A stretch of 64,000 nt of DNA. Source: Geobacillus jurassicus NBRC 107829. GTDB taxonomy: Bacteria > Bacillota > Bacilli > Bacillales > Anoxybacillaceae. A program made the translations under genes and the position numbers. Shown here piece by piece: positions 52,072 to 61,975 of this stretch (positions within the stretch are counted from its first letter, which is position 1; each line of letters begins with the position of its first letter). The DNA is taken from positions 1 to 64,000 of the forward strand of contig NZ_BCQG01000014.1 in assembly GCF_001544315.1 (NCBI RefSeq), given 5' to 3'. The notes beneath the pieces were generated by a model, which did not search any database, had not been told where the DNA came from, and saw nothing but the letters and a program-made list of their open reading frames with translations.

Positions 52072-53061
52072 ATGAGAAGACGCATGGCATCCGTGTTAGG
52101 ATTGCTCGCTTTGCTCATTGCCGCCACAGCCGCCGTCGCATTGGGAACGGGCGAGGCGCCGCTCTCCTACGGCCGCATCATCCCAACATTGTTCGGTCAC
52201 GGTTCGACGCAAGAAGAATTTATTTTGTTTTCCCTTCGTCTGCCGCGCATCGTGATCACCTTGCTCGCCGGGATGGCGCTTGCCTTTTCCGGCGCAATTT
52301 TGCAAGGCATCACACGCAATGACCTCGCCGATCCAGGCGTGCTTGGGATCAACTCTGGGGCCGGGGCGGGAGTTGCCTTATTCTTCCTATTTTTTTCAAT
52401 CGACGCCGGTACATTCGTGTACGCCATTCCGCTTGTCGCTTTCGTGAGCGGCTTGTTGACGGCTGCCGTCATTTACACCATTTCCTATAACAGAACAGCC
52501 GGTCTTCAGCCGGTGCCGTTTGTTCTCACGGGCGTCGGGGTGTCAATAGCACTTTCCGGACTGATGATCGTGCTGATTTCTTCCACCGACCGGACAAAAG
52601 TCGATTTTATTGCCAAATGGCTTGCCGGCAACATTTGGGGCGATGATTGGCCATTTATTTGGGCCATGTTGCCGTGGCTTGCCGTCGGCTCTCTGATCGC
52701 TCTTTACCGGGCCAAACGGCTAAATATTTTGCATTTAGGCGATCCTGTTTCCATCGGGTTGGGCGTCCGTGTCCGCCGCGAGCGGTTGGTGCTCATGGCG
52801 ACCGCTGTCGCCGTCGCCTCCGCCGCCGTCTCCGTGACCGGGGGCATCTCATTTATCGGCTTGATGGCGCCGCATATTGCCAAGATGATCGTCGGACCGC
52901 GCCATGAGCGGGCCATTCCGGCGGCGATGCTCATCGGCGGCTGGCTGCTTCTCACGGCCGATACGATCGGGCGCAACGTTCTCGCCGAACCGCTTCCGGC
53001 GGGGGTGGTCGTCTCGTTGATCGGCGCACCGTATTTCATCTATTTGCTGCTAAAACGATGA
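52072..53061 (+). CDS. FecCD-family siderophore ABC permease, solitary
   Basis: 329 residues and about nine to ten membrane helices, full length. Typical motifs: LRLPRIVITLLAGMALAFSGAILQGITRNDLADPGVLGINSGAG, and near the end GGISFIGLMAPHIAKMIVGPRHERAIP, the loop that docks to the ATPase. These permeases import iron siderophores or B12 and normally pair with a second permease, a binding lipoprotein and an ATPase; none is adjacent here. RBS AGGGAGGGG. No clear Fur box seen. Confidence 0.88.
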   Translation: MRRRMASVLGLLALLIAATAAVALGTGEAPLSYGRIIPTLFGHGSTQEEFILFSLRLPRIVITLLAGMALAFSGAILQGITRNDLADPGVLGINSGAGAGVALFFLFFSIDAGTFVYAIPLVAFVSGLLTAAVIYTISYNRTAGLQPVPFVLTGVGVSIALSGLMIVLISSTDRTKVDFIAKWLAGNIWGDDWPFIWAMLPWLAVGSLIALYRAKRLNILHLGDPVSIGLGVRVRRERLVLMATAVAVASAAVSVTGGISFIGLMAPHIAKMIVGPRHERAIPAAMLIGGWLLLTADTIGRNVLAEPLPAGVVVSLIGAPYFIYLLLKR

Positions 53062-53065
53062 AGAC

Positions 53066-53107
53066 AAAAGACGCCGGGGCATCTTATGATGTCCGGCGTC
53101 TTTTCCA
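53066..53107. terminator. bidirectional terminator between the FecCD and DedA genes
   Basis: AAAAGACGCCGG pairs with CCGGCGTCTTTT; it overlaps the end of the DedA gene. Confidence 0.85.
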
Positions 53108-53692
53108 TAAACGCACAGCGGATGCTGCAAGCGCAATGGCTATCACGATGTAAACCACTTCAGCGTACATTCCAATCACTTCAGACACTTTCCCCCACGA
53201 TTGGCCAAGCGCCGCGCCGATTGAGACTAACGCTGTATTCCAAATCAATGTGCCGAGCACTGACAGCCAGACAAACAGCCCAATGTTCATCTTCGCCATG
53301 CCAGCCGGAATGGAAATCAAGCTGCGCACGAGCGGAATCATGCGGCCAAGAAAGACGGCCCATACCCCATAGCGCTGAAACGTCCGGTTCGCCTTGGCGA
53401 TGTCTTCCGGCTTCACCCGCAGCCATCCCCCCCAACGGTCGACCATCCGTTCAAGCCGCTCAACAGACAACAGCCGCCCGATTCCGTACAGCACCAATGC
53501 CCCGGCAACCGAACCGGCGGTCGCCGCCGCAATCACGCCAGGGACGGTCAATGACGTGTACGTTGTCATAAACCCACCAAACGGCAAAATCACTTCCGAT
53601 GGAATGGGCGGGAAGATATTTTCCAAAGCGATCATGAGAAAAATGCCTATGTACCCAAATTGCTCCATAAAATCACTCATCCACGCCGGCAT
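53084..53692 (-). CDS. DedA-family membrane protein (YngC-like)
   Basis: 202 residues, several membrane helices. N-terminal GYIGIFLMIALENIFPPIPSEVILPFGGF and the later FGRYG-type block (RTFQRYGVWAVFLGRMIPLVRSLISIPAGMAKM) are DedA signatures with the functionally important E and R residues. Probable lipid flippase or proton-dependent membrane homeostasis protein. RBS GGAGGAGG. The second DedA gene in this window. Confidence 0.88.
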   Translation of the reverse strand: MPAWMSDFMEQFGYIGIFLMIALENIFPPIPSEVILPFGGFMTTYTSLTVPGVIAAATAGSVAGALVLYGIGRLLSVERLERMVDRWGGWLRVKPEDIAKANRTFQRYGVWAVFLGRMIPLVRSLISIPAGMAKMNIGLFVWLSVLGTLIWNTALVSIGAALGQSWGKVSEVIGMYAEVVYIVIAIALAASAVRLWKRRRTS

Positions 53693-53855
53693 GACGCCGT
53701 TCCTCCTCCTTCCACATCGCCCGCATGTTGTGTATGTATGCGTGTCTCTTTTTGCTTATGTATGTGATCATGATTTTTTATGGTAATACAAAACATCATT
53801 GAAGGCAAAGAAAGTAGTGGCCCCCTTCTCACACCTTTATCTGAAAGTCTAACAA

Positions 53856-53905
53856 AAAGAGGATGGCCTAGAAGCCGCCAAACGGCCAAGGCATCCTCTT
53901 TTGGG
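53856..53905 (-). terminator. terminator after rocD
   Basis: AAAAGAGGATGGCC pairs with GGCATCCTCTTTT; the minus strand continues TTTTTGTTAG. Confidence 0.8.
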
Positions 53906-53936
53906 GAACTATTCTATTTCTTTACAATAATTGGAT

Positions 53937-55136
53937 TTATGATCGGGATAATACGCTGGCAATCCGTTCAAACGCCCAATCCAATTCCTCTTTCGTAATG
54001 ATGAGCGGCGGCGCGAAACGGATGACCGTTTCATGCGTTTCCTTGCAAAGCAGCCCTTGCTCTTTCAGCGCCTCACAGTACGGGCGCGCCGGCACATGCA
54101 GCTCAACGCCGATAAATAAGCCGCGGCCGCGGATTTCTTTAATATCGTCGTTTTGAATTTGTTTTAGTTTCGCCAAGAAGTATTCGCCAAGCTCAAGCGA
54201 ACGCGCCGGCAAGTTTTCTTCTTCGATAACTTCGAGCGCTGCGATCGACACCGCGCAAGCGAGCGGATTGCCGCCGAACGTCGATCCGTGCGAGCCGGGT
54301 TCAAACACCGACAAAATATCGCGGTTGGCGACGACGCAGGAAATCGGGAACACCCCGCCGCCCAACGCTTTCCCTAAAATATACATGTCAGGCACGACAT
54401 CTTCCCAATCGCAGGCAAACAGTTTTCCAGTCCGTCCCAATCCCGTTTGGATTTCATCAGCGATGAACAAGACGTTGTTTGCCTTGCACACGTCATACGC
54501 GGCTTTTAAAAAGCCTTGCGGCGGAATGCGGATGCCGGCTTCCCCTTGGATCGGCTCGACAAGAAACGCCGCCGTATTCGGCGTGATGGCCGCTTTCAGC
54601 GCTTCTATATCGCCGTACGGGATGATTTTCACCCCTGGCAAAAGCGGTCCAAATCCGCGTTTGTACGCCGGTTCGGACGACAATGACACCGCGGCGAGCG
54701 TCCGGCCGTGGAAATTGCCTTCACAAACGATGATTTCCGCTTCGTTGTCCGGAACGCCTTTTACATCATACGCCCAGCGGCGCGCCGCCTTGAGCGCCGT
54801 TTCGACCGCCTCGGCGCCGGTGTTCATCGGCAACACCATCTCTTTTTTCGTCAACCGGCACACTTTTTCGTACCACGGGCCGAGCTGGTCGTTATGGAAA
54901 GCGCGCGATGTGAGCGTCACCCGGTCAGCCTGCTTTTTCAACGCCTCAATGATTTTTGGATGGCGGTGTCCTTGGTTGACGGCTGAATACGCGCTTAACA
55001 TGTCCATATAACGGTTGCCTTCCGGGTCTTTCACCCATACCCCTTCGGCTTCCGAAATAACGATCGGCAGCGGATGGTAATTATGCGCTCCATATCGCTC
55101 CGTCTGTTCAATCAGCTGTTGCGATTTTGTCGCCAT
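53937..55136 (-). CDS. rocD: ornithine aminotransferase
   Basis: 399 residues, class III PLP aminotransferase. It turns ornithine and 2-oxoglutarate into glutamate semialdehyde and glutamate. The PLP lysine is in [15 protein letters not shown], the cofactor aspartate in [15 protein letters not shown], and [13 protein letters not shown] is at the N-terminus. It is the last gene of the rocE-rocA-rocD run; its product P5C/glutamate semialdehyde is the substrate of RocA just upstream. Confidence 0.95.
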   Translation of the reverse strand: MATKSQQLIEQTERYGAHNYHPLPIVISEAEGVWVKDPEGNRYMDMLSAYSAVNQGHRHPKIIEALKKQADRVTLTSRAFHNDQLGPWYEKVCRLTKKEMVLPMNTGAEAVETALKAARRWAYDVKGVPDNEAEIIVCEGNFHGRTLAAVSLSSEPAYKRGFGPLLPGVKIIPYGDIEALKAAITPNTAAFLVEPIQGEAGIRIPPQGFLKAAYDVCKANNVLFIADEIQTGLGRTGKLFACDWEDVVPDMYILGKALGGGVFPISCVVANRDILSVFEPGSHGSTFGGNPLACAVSIAALEVIEEENLPARSLELGEYFLAKLKQIQNDDIKEIRGRGLFIGVELHVPARPYCEALKEQGLLCKETHETVIRFAPPLIITKEELDWAFERIASVLSRS

Positions 55137-55169
55137 GCCAGTCCCCCCTTCGTTTTCTTCCTGATGGAA

Positions 55170-55188
55170 AAGGGCGGCCGCGGCCGCC
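55170..55188. repeat. GC-rich palindrome between rocA and rocD
   Basis: GGGCGGCCGCGGCCGCCC, a perfect 18-bp palindrome just after the rocA stop. Without a T-run it is more likely an RNA-stabilising or attenuating stem than a terminator. Confidence 0.6.
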
Positions 55189-55194
55189 CCGGCA

Positions 55195-56742
55195 TTAAAA
55201 CATTTCCGATACCGTTTTGGCTTGCATGTGAAGGATTAAATAGTCCGGGCCGCCTGCTTTCGAGTCAGTGCCCGACATGTTGAAGCCGCCAAACGGCTGA
55301 TACCCGACGATCGCACCCGTGCAGCCGCGGTTGAAGTACAAGTTGCCGACATGGAACTCGTGCCGCGCTTTCTCGAGGTTCGCCCGGTTGCGCGAAATGA
55401 CGGCGCCTGTCAATCCGTATTCCGTATTGTTCGCAATCTCAAGCGCATGGTCAAAGTCTCGCGCTTTCGCAAATGCCACGACCGGTCCAAAAATTTCTTC
55501 TTGCATGATGCGCGCGTTCGGGTCAACATCAGCAAACACGGTCGGCTGGATGAAAAACCCTTTCGAATCGTTTCCTTCTCCGCCCGTCATGAGACGGCCT
55601 TCTTGTTTGCCGATTTCGATATACTCCATAATTTTGTTGTACGCCCCTTGGTCGATGACCGGGCCCATAAACGTCGCTTGCTCCGCCGGGTCGCCGACGT
55701 TGAGCTGCTTCGTCAGCTCGACGACGCGGTTCAACACTTGGTCGTAGACATCTTGAACAACGATCGCGCGCGAGCACGCCGAGCATTTTTGCCCCGAGAA
55801 TCCAAACGCCGACGCGACGATCGATTGCGCCGCCAGTTCGAGATCGGCTTCTTTATCGACGACGATGGCATCTTTGCCGCCCATTTCCGCGATGACGCGT
55901 TTCAGCCAAATTTGCCCTGGGTGCACTTTCGCCGCGCGTTCGTAAATGCGGATGCCGACATCGCGCGAACCGGTGAAGCTGATAAACCGCGTGCGCGGAT
56001 GATCGACCAAATAGTCGCCGACTTCTGCGCCGCTGCCCGGAATGTAGTTCAATACACCAGCCGGAAGCCCCGCTTCTTCCAACACTTCGACAAATTTATA
56101 CGCCACGACCGGCGTTGCGCTCGCTGGTTTTAACAGCACGGTGTTGCCGGTCACGAGAGAGGCGACGGTTGTCCCCGCCATAATGGCAAACGGGAAGTTC
56201 CATGGGGAAATGACAACGCCGACTCCAAGCGGAATGTAGAAGAACCGGTTCGTTTCCCCCGGACGGCTTTCGACCGGAATGCCGTCTTTCAACTTCAACA
56301 TTTGCCGGCCGTAATATTCCATAAAGTCAATCGCTTCCGCGGTATCGGCGTCCGCTTCGCGCCACGGCTTGCCCGCTTCTTTCACCATCCAAGCGGAAAA
56401 CTCGTGCTTGCGCCGGCGCACGATCGCTGCCGCCCGGAACAAAATATCGGCCCGCGCTTCCGGACTCGTCCGGCTCCAGGTGCGGAACGCTTCATCGGCC
56501 GTTTTCATCGCCCGTTCAGCCAGCTCTTTGTTCGCCTTCGCCACCCGGCCGACCACTTCCGTTTTGTTCGCCGGATTGATCGAAATGATTTTGTCTTCGG
56601 TCATGATGCGCTCGCCGCCGATCACAAGCGGATAGTCGCGCCCAAGCTCCGATTCCACTTTTTCGAGCGCCGCTAAAAACGCTTCGCGGTTCGCTTCCAC
56701 GGTAAAGTCGGTGAGCGGTTCGTGTCTGTACGGCTGCACCAT
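55195..56742 (-). CDS. rocA: 1-pyrroline-5-carboxylate dehydrogenase
   Basis: 515 residues, identical in length to B. subtilis RocA. It oxidises glutamate semialdehyde (P5C) to glutamate with NAD+. Catalytic features: [19 protein letters not shown], the glutamate in [14 protein letters not shown], the cysteine in [19 protein letters not shown] 56742 is preceded by AAGGAGGATG; the frame extends far upstream without meaning. Between permease and aminotransferase in the arginine operon. Confidence 0.95.
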   Translation of the reverse strand: MVQPYRHEPLTDFTVEANREAFLAALEKVESELGRDYPLVIGGERIMTEDKIISINPANKTEVVGRVAKANKELAERAMKTADEAFRTWSRTSPEARADILFRAAAIVRRRKHEFSAWMVKEAGKPWREADADTAEAIDFMEYYGRQMLKLKDGIPVESRPGETNRFFYIPLGVGVVISPWNFPFAIMAGTTVASLVTGNTVLLKPASATPVVAYKFVEVLEEAGLPAGVLNYIPGSGAEVGDYLVDHPRTRFISFTGSRDVGIRIYERAAKVHPGQIWLKRVIAEMGGKDAIVVDKEADLELAAQSIVASAFGFSGQKCSACSRAIVVQDVYDQVLNRVVELTKQLNVGDPAEQATFMGPVIDQGAYNKIMEYIEIGKQEGRLMTGGEGNDSKGFFIQPTVFADVDPNARIMQEEIFGPVVAFAKARDFDHALEIANNTEYGLTGAVISRNRANLEKARHEFHVGNLYFNRGCTGAIVGYQPFGGFNMSGTDSKAGGPDYLILHMQAKTVSEMF

Positions 56743-56808
56743 TTTGTCATCCTCCTTTTTTAAAAAGCAAAAAAATTTTTCGTTATAAAACGGTTTCATA
56801 TTTATATT

Positions 56809-56827
56809 ATGCAAATGATTATGGCAT
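56809..56827. promoter_or_regulatory. RocR-box-like site upstream of rocA
   Basis: ATGCAAATGATTATGGCAT matches 15 of 19 positions of the B. subtilis RocR upstream site ATGCAAAAGAATTTTGCAT as I remember it. On the minus strand it fills the gap between a TTGAAA and a TAATAT, i.e. the spacer of a possible sigma-A promoter. Confidence 0.55.
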
Positions 56828-56840
56828 TTTTCAATTGTTT

Positions 56841-58253
56841 TTACTTGGCGGCCTCCATCTCCCTTTTTTCCACATGCAAAGGCTGAACCCGCTTTTTCGC
56901 CACAAGGTGGTAGTACCCGTAGCAAGCGAGCAAAAACGGAATGCCGCAGTAAAGGGCGATCCGTTGATCCGGGATAAACGCTAGTCCGACAATCGTCGCC
57001 ATATTTAAGGCAAACGCGGCCAGCGGCACGAACGGATACAACGGCGTCCGGTATTTCAGATCGCGCACATCGCCGCCTTCGCGCAAAAACGCTTTCCGGC
57101 CGAAATAGCTTGACAGCGCGATCGAAGCCCAAACGGTCACGGCGCCAAACCCAGCGATCGCCGTCAGCCAGACGTACACCGTATCTTCCGCATACACGCT
57201 GCACAACAGAGACAAGCAGCCGATGGCAATGCTGGCAATAAGCGCATTGATGGGCACGCCGCGTTTCGATAGCTTGCTGAAAAACGGAGTGACCATGCCT
57301 TGGCGCGACATCGACCAGAGGACGCGCGATGTCGCATATAAGCCCGAGTTGGCCACCGACAGCACCGCGGTAATAATCACAAAGTTCATGATATCGGCCG
57401 CATACGGAATGCCGATATTGTCAAACACCACCACAAACGGACTTTCAACAACGCCGGCTTTCTCCCACGGAAACAAACCAGCCAGCACAAAAATGGCCAA
57501 AATAAAGAAGATCAAAATGCGCCATACGGTGTTGCGCAACGCAACCGGCACCGTTTTTTCCGGCTCGCGGCTTTCCCCTGCCGCCACGCCGACCAATTCC
57601 GTCCCCTGGAACGAAAAGTTCACGAGGATCATCGTCGTAAAGATCGCCCAAAACCCGTTTGGAAACAAGCCCCCATGGTCTGTAAAATTCGAGAAAAACG
57701 GGGCAGGTTGTCCATTTTTCATATGGACGACGCCGAACATTGCCGCCAACCCAAGGACAATAAAAGCGATGACCGTCAACACTTTCACGCTTGAAAACCA
57801 AAACTCCACCTCGCCAAACCCCTTGACTGACAACGCATTGATCAAAAACAGCAACAAAGCGAAGACGGCGCAAAACACCCATGTCGGCACATCGGGAAAC
57901 CATCGTTTCATGAGGATGCTGACGGTGAGAAGCTCGATGCCGACCGTCACCGACCAGTTCAGCCATGAAAGCCAACCGATGCAGTACCCGACCGCCGGCG
58001 AGATGAATTTCGTCGCATACGTCTGATACGATCCAGCATCGGGAATGCGGACGGCCAATTCTCCCAATGAGAGCATTGTCAAGTACATAACAAGACCGCC
58101 GAATAAGTAGGCGACAACCGCTCCACCGGGTCCTGCTTCGTGAATGGTGTATCCGGACCCTAAAAACAAGCCGGTTCCGATCACCCCACCAAGCGCGATC
58201 ATAAATAAATGCCTGCTTTTTAACTCCCTCTTCAATTCTTGCGATGGTTGCAT
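56841..58253 (-). CDS. rocE: arginine/ornithine permease
   Basis: 470 residues with twelve membrane helices of the amino-acid permease family ([23 protein letters not shown], then [36 protein letters not shown]). Length and roc context support the RocE assignment, although relatives transport many amino acids. ATG 58253 follows AAGGGAGAG. First gene of the roc run and divergent from rocR. Confidence 0.88.
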   Translation of the reverse strand: MQPSQELKRELKSRHLFMIALGGVIGTGLFLGSGYTIHEAGPGGAVVAYLFGGLVMYLTMLSLGELAVRIPDAGSYQTYATKFISPAVGYCIGWLSWLNWSVTVGIELLTVSILMKRWFPDVPTWVFCAVFALLLFLINALSVKGFGEVEFWFSSVKVLTVIAFIVLGLAAMFGVVHMKNGQPAPFFSNFTDHGGLFPNGFWAIFTTMILVNFSFQGTELVGVAAGESREPEKTVPVALRNTVWRILIFFILAIFVLAGLFPWEKAGVVESPFVVVFDNIGIPYAADIMNFVIITAVLSVANSGLYATSRVLWSMSRQGMVTPFFSKLSKRGVPINALIASIAIGCLSLLCSVYAEDTVYVWLTAIAGFGAVTVWASIALSSYFGRKAFLREGGDVRDLKYRTPLYPFVPLAAFALNMATIVGLAFIPDQRIALYCGIPFLLACYGYYHLVAKKRVQPLHVEKREMEAAK

Positions 58254-58328
58254 CGAAATCTCTCCCTTCCCCATTTTATAGATTGCGCAACCGCTTACAT
58301 TTTTATCAAACGAATGGCAACCCCTTCT

Positions 58329-58347
58329 ATGCAAAATTATTTTTCAT
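58329..58347. promoter_or_regulatory. RocR-box-like site in the rocE-rocR intergenic region
   Basis: ATGCAAAATTATTTTTCAT resembles the RocR site (ATGCAAAA-N3-TTTTGCAT), about 80 nt upstream of rocE and 160 nt upstream of rocR. Confidence 0.6.
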
Positions 58348-58457
58348 ATCCTAATCTATCACATTTTTATTATGAAATGATTTTTTCTATTTTCAATATA
58401 TTTAGCAAAAAATTTTTTCACACCGTTTCTCCCCCTTCCTTTCTCCCGTCCGCCTTA

Positions 58458-58466
58458 TGCTATAAT
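58458..58466 (+). promoter_or_regulatory. extended -10 promoter of rocR
   Basis: TGCTATAAT is a perfect extended -10 element about 24 nt before the GTG at 58490; no good -35 is visible. Confidence 0.6.
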
Positions 58467-58489
58467 ACAAAAAAAGAGAGGTGCTGATC

Positions 58490-59863
58490 GTGAACCGGGA
58501 TATGGAAACGCTTTTATCGATGTACGAGCAAATTCTTGAAATGATCGACCTTGGCGTCCATGCGGTCGACCAACATGGAAAAACCGTCATTTACAACCGG
58601 AAGATGCGGGAGATCGAAGGAATGGACGTTGAGGACGTGCTCGATAAAAACATTTTAGACGTCTTCCGCTTCAACCCGGAGCAGCCGAGCACATTGCTTG
58701 AAGCGCTGCGCACCGGTGAAAGCATCCTAAACAAACAGCAAACGTATTTCAATAACAAGGGTCAAGCAGTCACGACCATCAATCAAACGCACCCGTTGCG
58801 GAAAGATGGACGCATCATCGGAGCAGTGGAAATCGCCAAAGACGTCACCAAATTTCGCAAGCTCATCCAAGAGCAGCACCAGCGTGGTGAAGCCGGTCGC
58901 ACGTTTGCGGACATCATCGGCCAAAGCGAAGCCATGCAAAAGGCCATCCGTCTTGCTCGTCATGCCGCCCGCTCGGAAGCGCCTGTGCTGCTCATTGGCG
59001 AAAAAGGGACGGGAAAAGACTTGCTGGCTTCCTGCATTCACCACGAAAGCGAACGGCGATCCAAACCATTTTTTGCGCAAACGTGTTTGTCGCTTCCAGA
59101 CGATTGGATCGAAACCATGCTGTTTGGCAGTGAAAAAGACGGCGAAACCCAAGTTGGATTGTTCGAACAGGCGGACGGCGGCACCGTGTTGCTTGACGAT
59201 ATCGATGCCTTAAGCCCGGCATTACAGGAAAAGCTCGTCCGTTTTCTGCAAGAAAGGCAATTTATCCGCGTTGGCGGCCGAAAACCGATCCAGGCCGACG
59301 TCCGCCTCATCGCCTCGACAAGCGGCGACCCGATTGACGCTGTTCAAGCGGGTAAGCTGCTTAAGCCGCTATACTATCAGCTTGCCGTCCATTGCATCGT
59401 CCTGCCGCCACTGCGCGAACGGAAAGAGGACATTTTGCCGCTCGCTATCCATTTCATCCGTCAAGGCAACGAGCGCTATGACCTACATGTCGAAGGACTC
59501 GGCGATGACGTGCAAGAGGCATTTCTCGCTTACAGCTGGCCCGGCAACGTGCGCGAACTTGAGGCGGTCATCTCAGAAACAATGGCGACGATGGAACAAG
59601 AGGAGACGATCACTCTCGCCCATCTGCCTGTCTCTTTTCGGGCCAAGCTCGCGCCCGATGATGCCAAAACGGACTTTTTATTTGATACGGAAGACATTTT
59701 GCCGCTTGACAAATACATGGAAGAAGTCGAAATTTACTACATCCGCAAGGCGCTGCAGCACCATGGCTTCAATATTACCAAAACGGCCAAAGCGCTTGGT
59801 TTGAGCCGACAAAACTTGCAATACCGCATCCGCAAGTATCAGATTGATAAAGAGTGGGGATGA
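58490..59863 (+). CDS. rocR: RocR-like regulator of arginine catabolism, lacking GAFTGA
   Basis: About 457 residues. PAS domain (1-120; GVHAVDQHGKTVIYNRKMREIEGM), degenerate AAA+ domain (140-370), Fis-type helix-turn-helix at the end (TAKALGLSRQNLQYRIRKY). Walker A is GEKGTGKD and Walker B is TVLLDDID. Where B. subtilis RocR has GAFTGA, this protein reads LFGSEKDGETQVGLFE. It therefore probably cannot open sigma-54 complexes and may act on sigma-A promoters. GTG 58490 follows GAGAGGTG. Confidence 0.85.
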   Translation: MNRDMETLLSMYEQILEMIDLGVHAVDQHGKTVIYNRKMREIEGMDVEDVLDKNILDVFRFNPEQPSTLLEALRTGESILNKQQTYFNNKGQAVTTINQTHPLRKDGRIIGAVEIAKDVTKFRKLIQEQHQRGEAGRTFADIIGQSEAMQKAIRLARHAARSEAPVLLIGEKGTGKDLLASCIHHESERRSKPFFAQTCLSLPDDWIETMLFGSEKDGETQVGLFEQADGGTVLLDDIDALSPALQEKLVRFLQERQFIRVGGRKPIQADVRLIASTSGDPIDAVQAGKLLKPLYYQLAVHCIVLPPLRERKEDILPLAIHFIRQGNERYDLHVEGLGDDVQEAFLAYSWPGNVRELEAVISETMATMEQEETITLAHLPVSFRAKLAPDDAKTDFLFDTEDILPLDKYMEEVEIYYIRKALQHHGFNITKTAKALGLSRQNLQYRIRKYQIDKEWG

Positions 59864-59902
59864 ACAGCAAGACAACGGAAAAAGAACGGCCGTTCAACAA
59901 AA

Positions 59903-59952
59903 AAGCACACGTTCGGAGTGATTTCTATTTTTTCCGCAACGTGTGCTCCCAA
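59903..59952 (-). terminator. terminator after catD-like gene
   Basis: AGCACACGTT pairs with AACGTGTGCT over a 24-nt loop; the minus strand continues TTTTTTGTTG. Confidence 0.75.
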
Positions 59953-59993
59953 ATGAATTCCCGGTAAAGAAGCGGGGAAATCTTGTCTTATTG

Positions 59994-60401
59994 TTAGTTC
60001 TTTGATGATTCAAAAAGTTTATTGTCCAAGGCAAATAGCCGGCTGCCGCTGAGGCAAAGGGCAACAGCCACGGACAGTAAAGCGACATCCAATTCATACC
60101 CCGCGGTTTGCCCGTTGCCCAAGAAACCGGCCGACAACTTAACGGTGAAAATTGCGCCAAACATCACGAATGCAAGCAGCGCCGAAATAATTCTTGTTCC
60201 CAATCCCAAGATTAAAGCCATTCCCCCGATTAGTTCAATGAAGGCGACAACATAACCGAAGAATCCGGCAACACCAATGCTTTCGAACCAACCGGCTACG
60301 TTGCCAAGACCCATTTGGAATTTAGCGATGCCGTGAATCAGAAACGTCACCCCTAAAACGACCCGCAAAATCAACAACGCCCATTCGTATTTTTGCGCCA
60401 T
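59994..60401 (-). CDS. catD: DoxX-family membrane protein (CatD-like)
   Basis: 135 residues, four membrane helices: LRVVLGVTFLIHGIAKF, VVAFIELIGGMALILGLGTR, LLAFVMFGAIFTVKLSAG, ELDVALLSVAVALCLSGS. In B. subtilis CatD is encoded with the dioxygenase CatE and helps resist catechol and quinones. Here it is the third gene of an operon with an FMN reductase and a CatE-like protein. The gene name rests on context as much as sequence. Confidence 0.75.
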   Translation of the reverse strand: MAQKYEWALLILRVVLGVTFLIHGIAKFQMGLGNVAGWFESIGVAGFFGYVVAFIELIGGMALILGLGTRIISALLAFVMFGAIFTVKLSAGFLGNGQTAGYELDVALLSVAVALCLSGSRLFALDNKLFESSKN

Positions 60402-60419
60402 TCTTCGTTCTCCTCCGTT

Positions 60420-60968
60420 TTATCGCACGGTTTTTAACGCCCGGCTCCATAATAAAAGCTCATCAAGCATCGCGTTGACTTGTTCAACATGGAACGCTTG
60501 AGGTTTAAACACCGTTCCATTCTCAAAATCTGTAAATAATGACAATGTCGGATGTGTACGGACATCAGCGATTTTTAGCTCGCCGCAAATTCCGCGCAAA
60601 TGTTCAGCGGCACGGGCTCCGCCGGTCGAACCGTAACTGACAATTCCTGCCGCCTTGTTGTTCCAAGCTTCACGAGCCCAATCAAGCGCATTTTTTAATG
60701 CCCCGGTGATGCTATGGTTGTATTCCTGGACGATGAATACGAACCCGTCAAGACTAGCCAGTTTCTCGTTCCAAGCAGCAATGCCCGGCTCCGTTCCGTC
60801 TGTTGTTCCGAAAAACGGCAAGTTAAAATCAGCAATATCCACAATCTCGTAATGGGCATCCCCGCGTTGATCAGCAAGTTCTTTCACCCATTTTCCGACT
60901 TGCGGACTGACGCGCCCTTGCCGAGTGCTCCCTAAAATAATCCCGATATTTAATGTTTCATTGGCCAT
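60420..60968 (-). CDS. NADPH-dependent FMN reductase / azoreductase-type flavoprotein
   Basis: 182 residues with a flavodoxin-like fold. FMN-phosphate loop GSTRQGRVSPQVGKW at the start, then QEYNHSITGALKNALDW and VSYGSTGGARAAEHL. Such enzymes reduce quinones or azo compounds by two electrons. ATG 60968 has a perfect AAGGAGG; an in-frame upstream ATG would add about 20 charged residues and cannot be excluded. It sits between CatE-like and CatD-like genes, suiting a quinone-detoxification role. Confidence 0.85.
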   Translation of the reverse strand: MANETLNIGIILGSTRQGRVSPQVGKWVKELADQRGDAHYEIVDIADFNLPFFGTTDGTEPGIAAWNEKLASLDGFVFIVQEYNHSITGALKNALDWAREAWNNKAAGIVSYGSTGGARAAEHLRGICGELKIADVRTHPTLSLFTDFENGTVFKPQAFHVEQVNAMLDELLLWSRALKTVR

Positions 60969-61058
60969 TGTTTGTTCCTCCTTCGTTTCCTTTTTCAGCA
61001 ATTTATCAAAAAAACCCATGTTTTGCACCGCCTTTTTCTATGATGGAAGATTGCCTTC

Positions 61059-61916
61059 TTATGGAGAAACTTGCAAAAGTATACGATTCCCTGAAGGATC
61101 CCATGTCGTCAATAGCCCATTTTCTTCCTTGACAGAAGCACCGATTTCCCTCAAACCGGCAGCCACTTTTTCCTTTGCCGCTTCATCCGGCAACATCAGT
61201 GTAAATGATTCAAGGCCAACGCTGTTCGCTGGCGGCATCGGCGCACCGACGCCATTCCACGTATTCAAGCCAATATGGTGATGGTACTTTCCTGTCGAAA
61301 GAAATAGCGCCTGGCTTCCGTATCGATTGACAACGTCGAATCCTAACCCCTTCGTATAAAACTGTTCAGCACGTTTTAACTCCGAAACGTGCAGATGAAT
61401 ATGCCCGATTAACGTCCCGAGCGGAAGACCATGCCAAGCCCCCCCTTTTCCTTCAGCCATCAGGCCTTTTACATCCAACGGCTCCGTCGACATAGCCACC
61501 TCCCCGTTCGCCCATCTCCATGTGGAAGACGGCTTGTCGGCATATAGTTCGATTCCATTTCCATCCGGGTCAGCCAAATAAATGGCTTCGCTCACCCAAT
61601 GGTCAGCGCCCCCTTGCAGCGGATAGCCAATGCGAAGCAAATGGCCCAACACTCTCCCTAAGTCAGCCCGCGTCGGAAGCAAGATCGCAAAATGGTACAG
61701 CCCTGTTGTCCGGCCCTGCTTCGGAATGACGTTTTCCGGCTGTTCAATCGACAACAAAACCGTTTGGCCATCGGTGGTAAACAACGCCTCTCGGTCCGTT
61801 TTCTTCCACACTTTAAAGCCGATGACTTGTTCATAAAAATCGATAGAACGCTCGATATTTTCCACCTTGATGCTGACTCGGCTGACGAACGTTGCCGGCT
61901 TGCTATGGAAAGTCAT
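61059..61916 (-). CDS. catE: VOC-family dioxygenase, catechol-2,3-dioxygenase-like
   Basis: 285 residues, the length of B. subtilis CatE. Two glyoxalase/VOC modules: SRVSIKVENIERSIDFYEQVIGFKVWKK and IGHIHLHVSELKRAEQFYTKGLGFDVV. Potential iron ligands are the histidines in HIHLHV and KYHHHIGLNTW and a C-terminal glutamate. It probably opens catechol rings or handles quinone adducts. First gene of the operon, behind a strong promoter and operator. Confidence 0.82.
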   Translation of the reverse strand: MTFHSKPATFVSRVSIKVENIERSIDFYEQVIGFKVWKKTDREALFTTDGQTVLLSIEQPENVIPKQGRTTGLYHFAILLPTRADLGRVLGHLLRIGYPLQGGADHWVSEAIYLADPDGNGIELYADKPSSTWRWANGEVAMSTEPLDVKGLMAEGKGGAWHGLPLGTLIGHIHLHVSELKRAEQFYTKGLGFDVVNRYGSQALFLSTGKYHHHIGLNTWNGVGAPMPPANSVGLESFTLMLPDEAAKEKVAAGLREIGASVKEENGLLTTWDPSGNRILLQVSP

Positions 61917-61957
61917 GTCTCCACCTCCTTATCATCATTAGATACAAGTTAACATTA

Positions 61958-61974
61958 ACTTACTTTATGTAAGT
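61958..61974. promoter_or_regulatory. operator ACTTAC-N5-GTAAGT for the YodB/CatR-type repressor
   Basis: Perfect inverted repeat with TTAC-N5-GTAA core, the pattern of YodB and CatR boxes, lying just after the -10 of the catE promoter, where a bound repressor would block initiation. Confidence 0.8.
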
Positions 61975-61975
61975 T

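Noticed and set aside
56760-56827. Sigma-54 promoter upstream of rocA
   Set aside because: ATGCCATAATCATTTGCAT resembles -24/-12 at first sight, but GG is missing and the spacing is off by one; it fits a RocR box better.
55195-57204. RocA as a 669-residue protein
   Set aside because: The frame is open far upstream into the permease gene, but the RBS-linked ATG at 56742 gives exactly the RocA length of 515.
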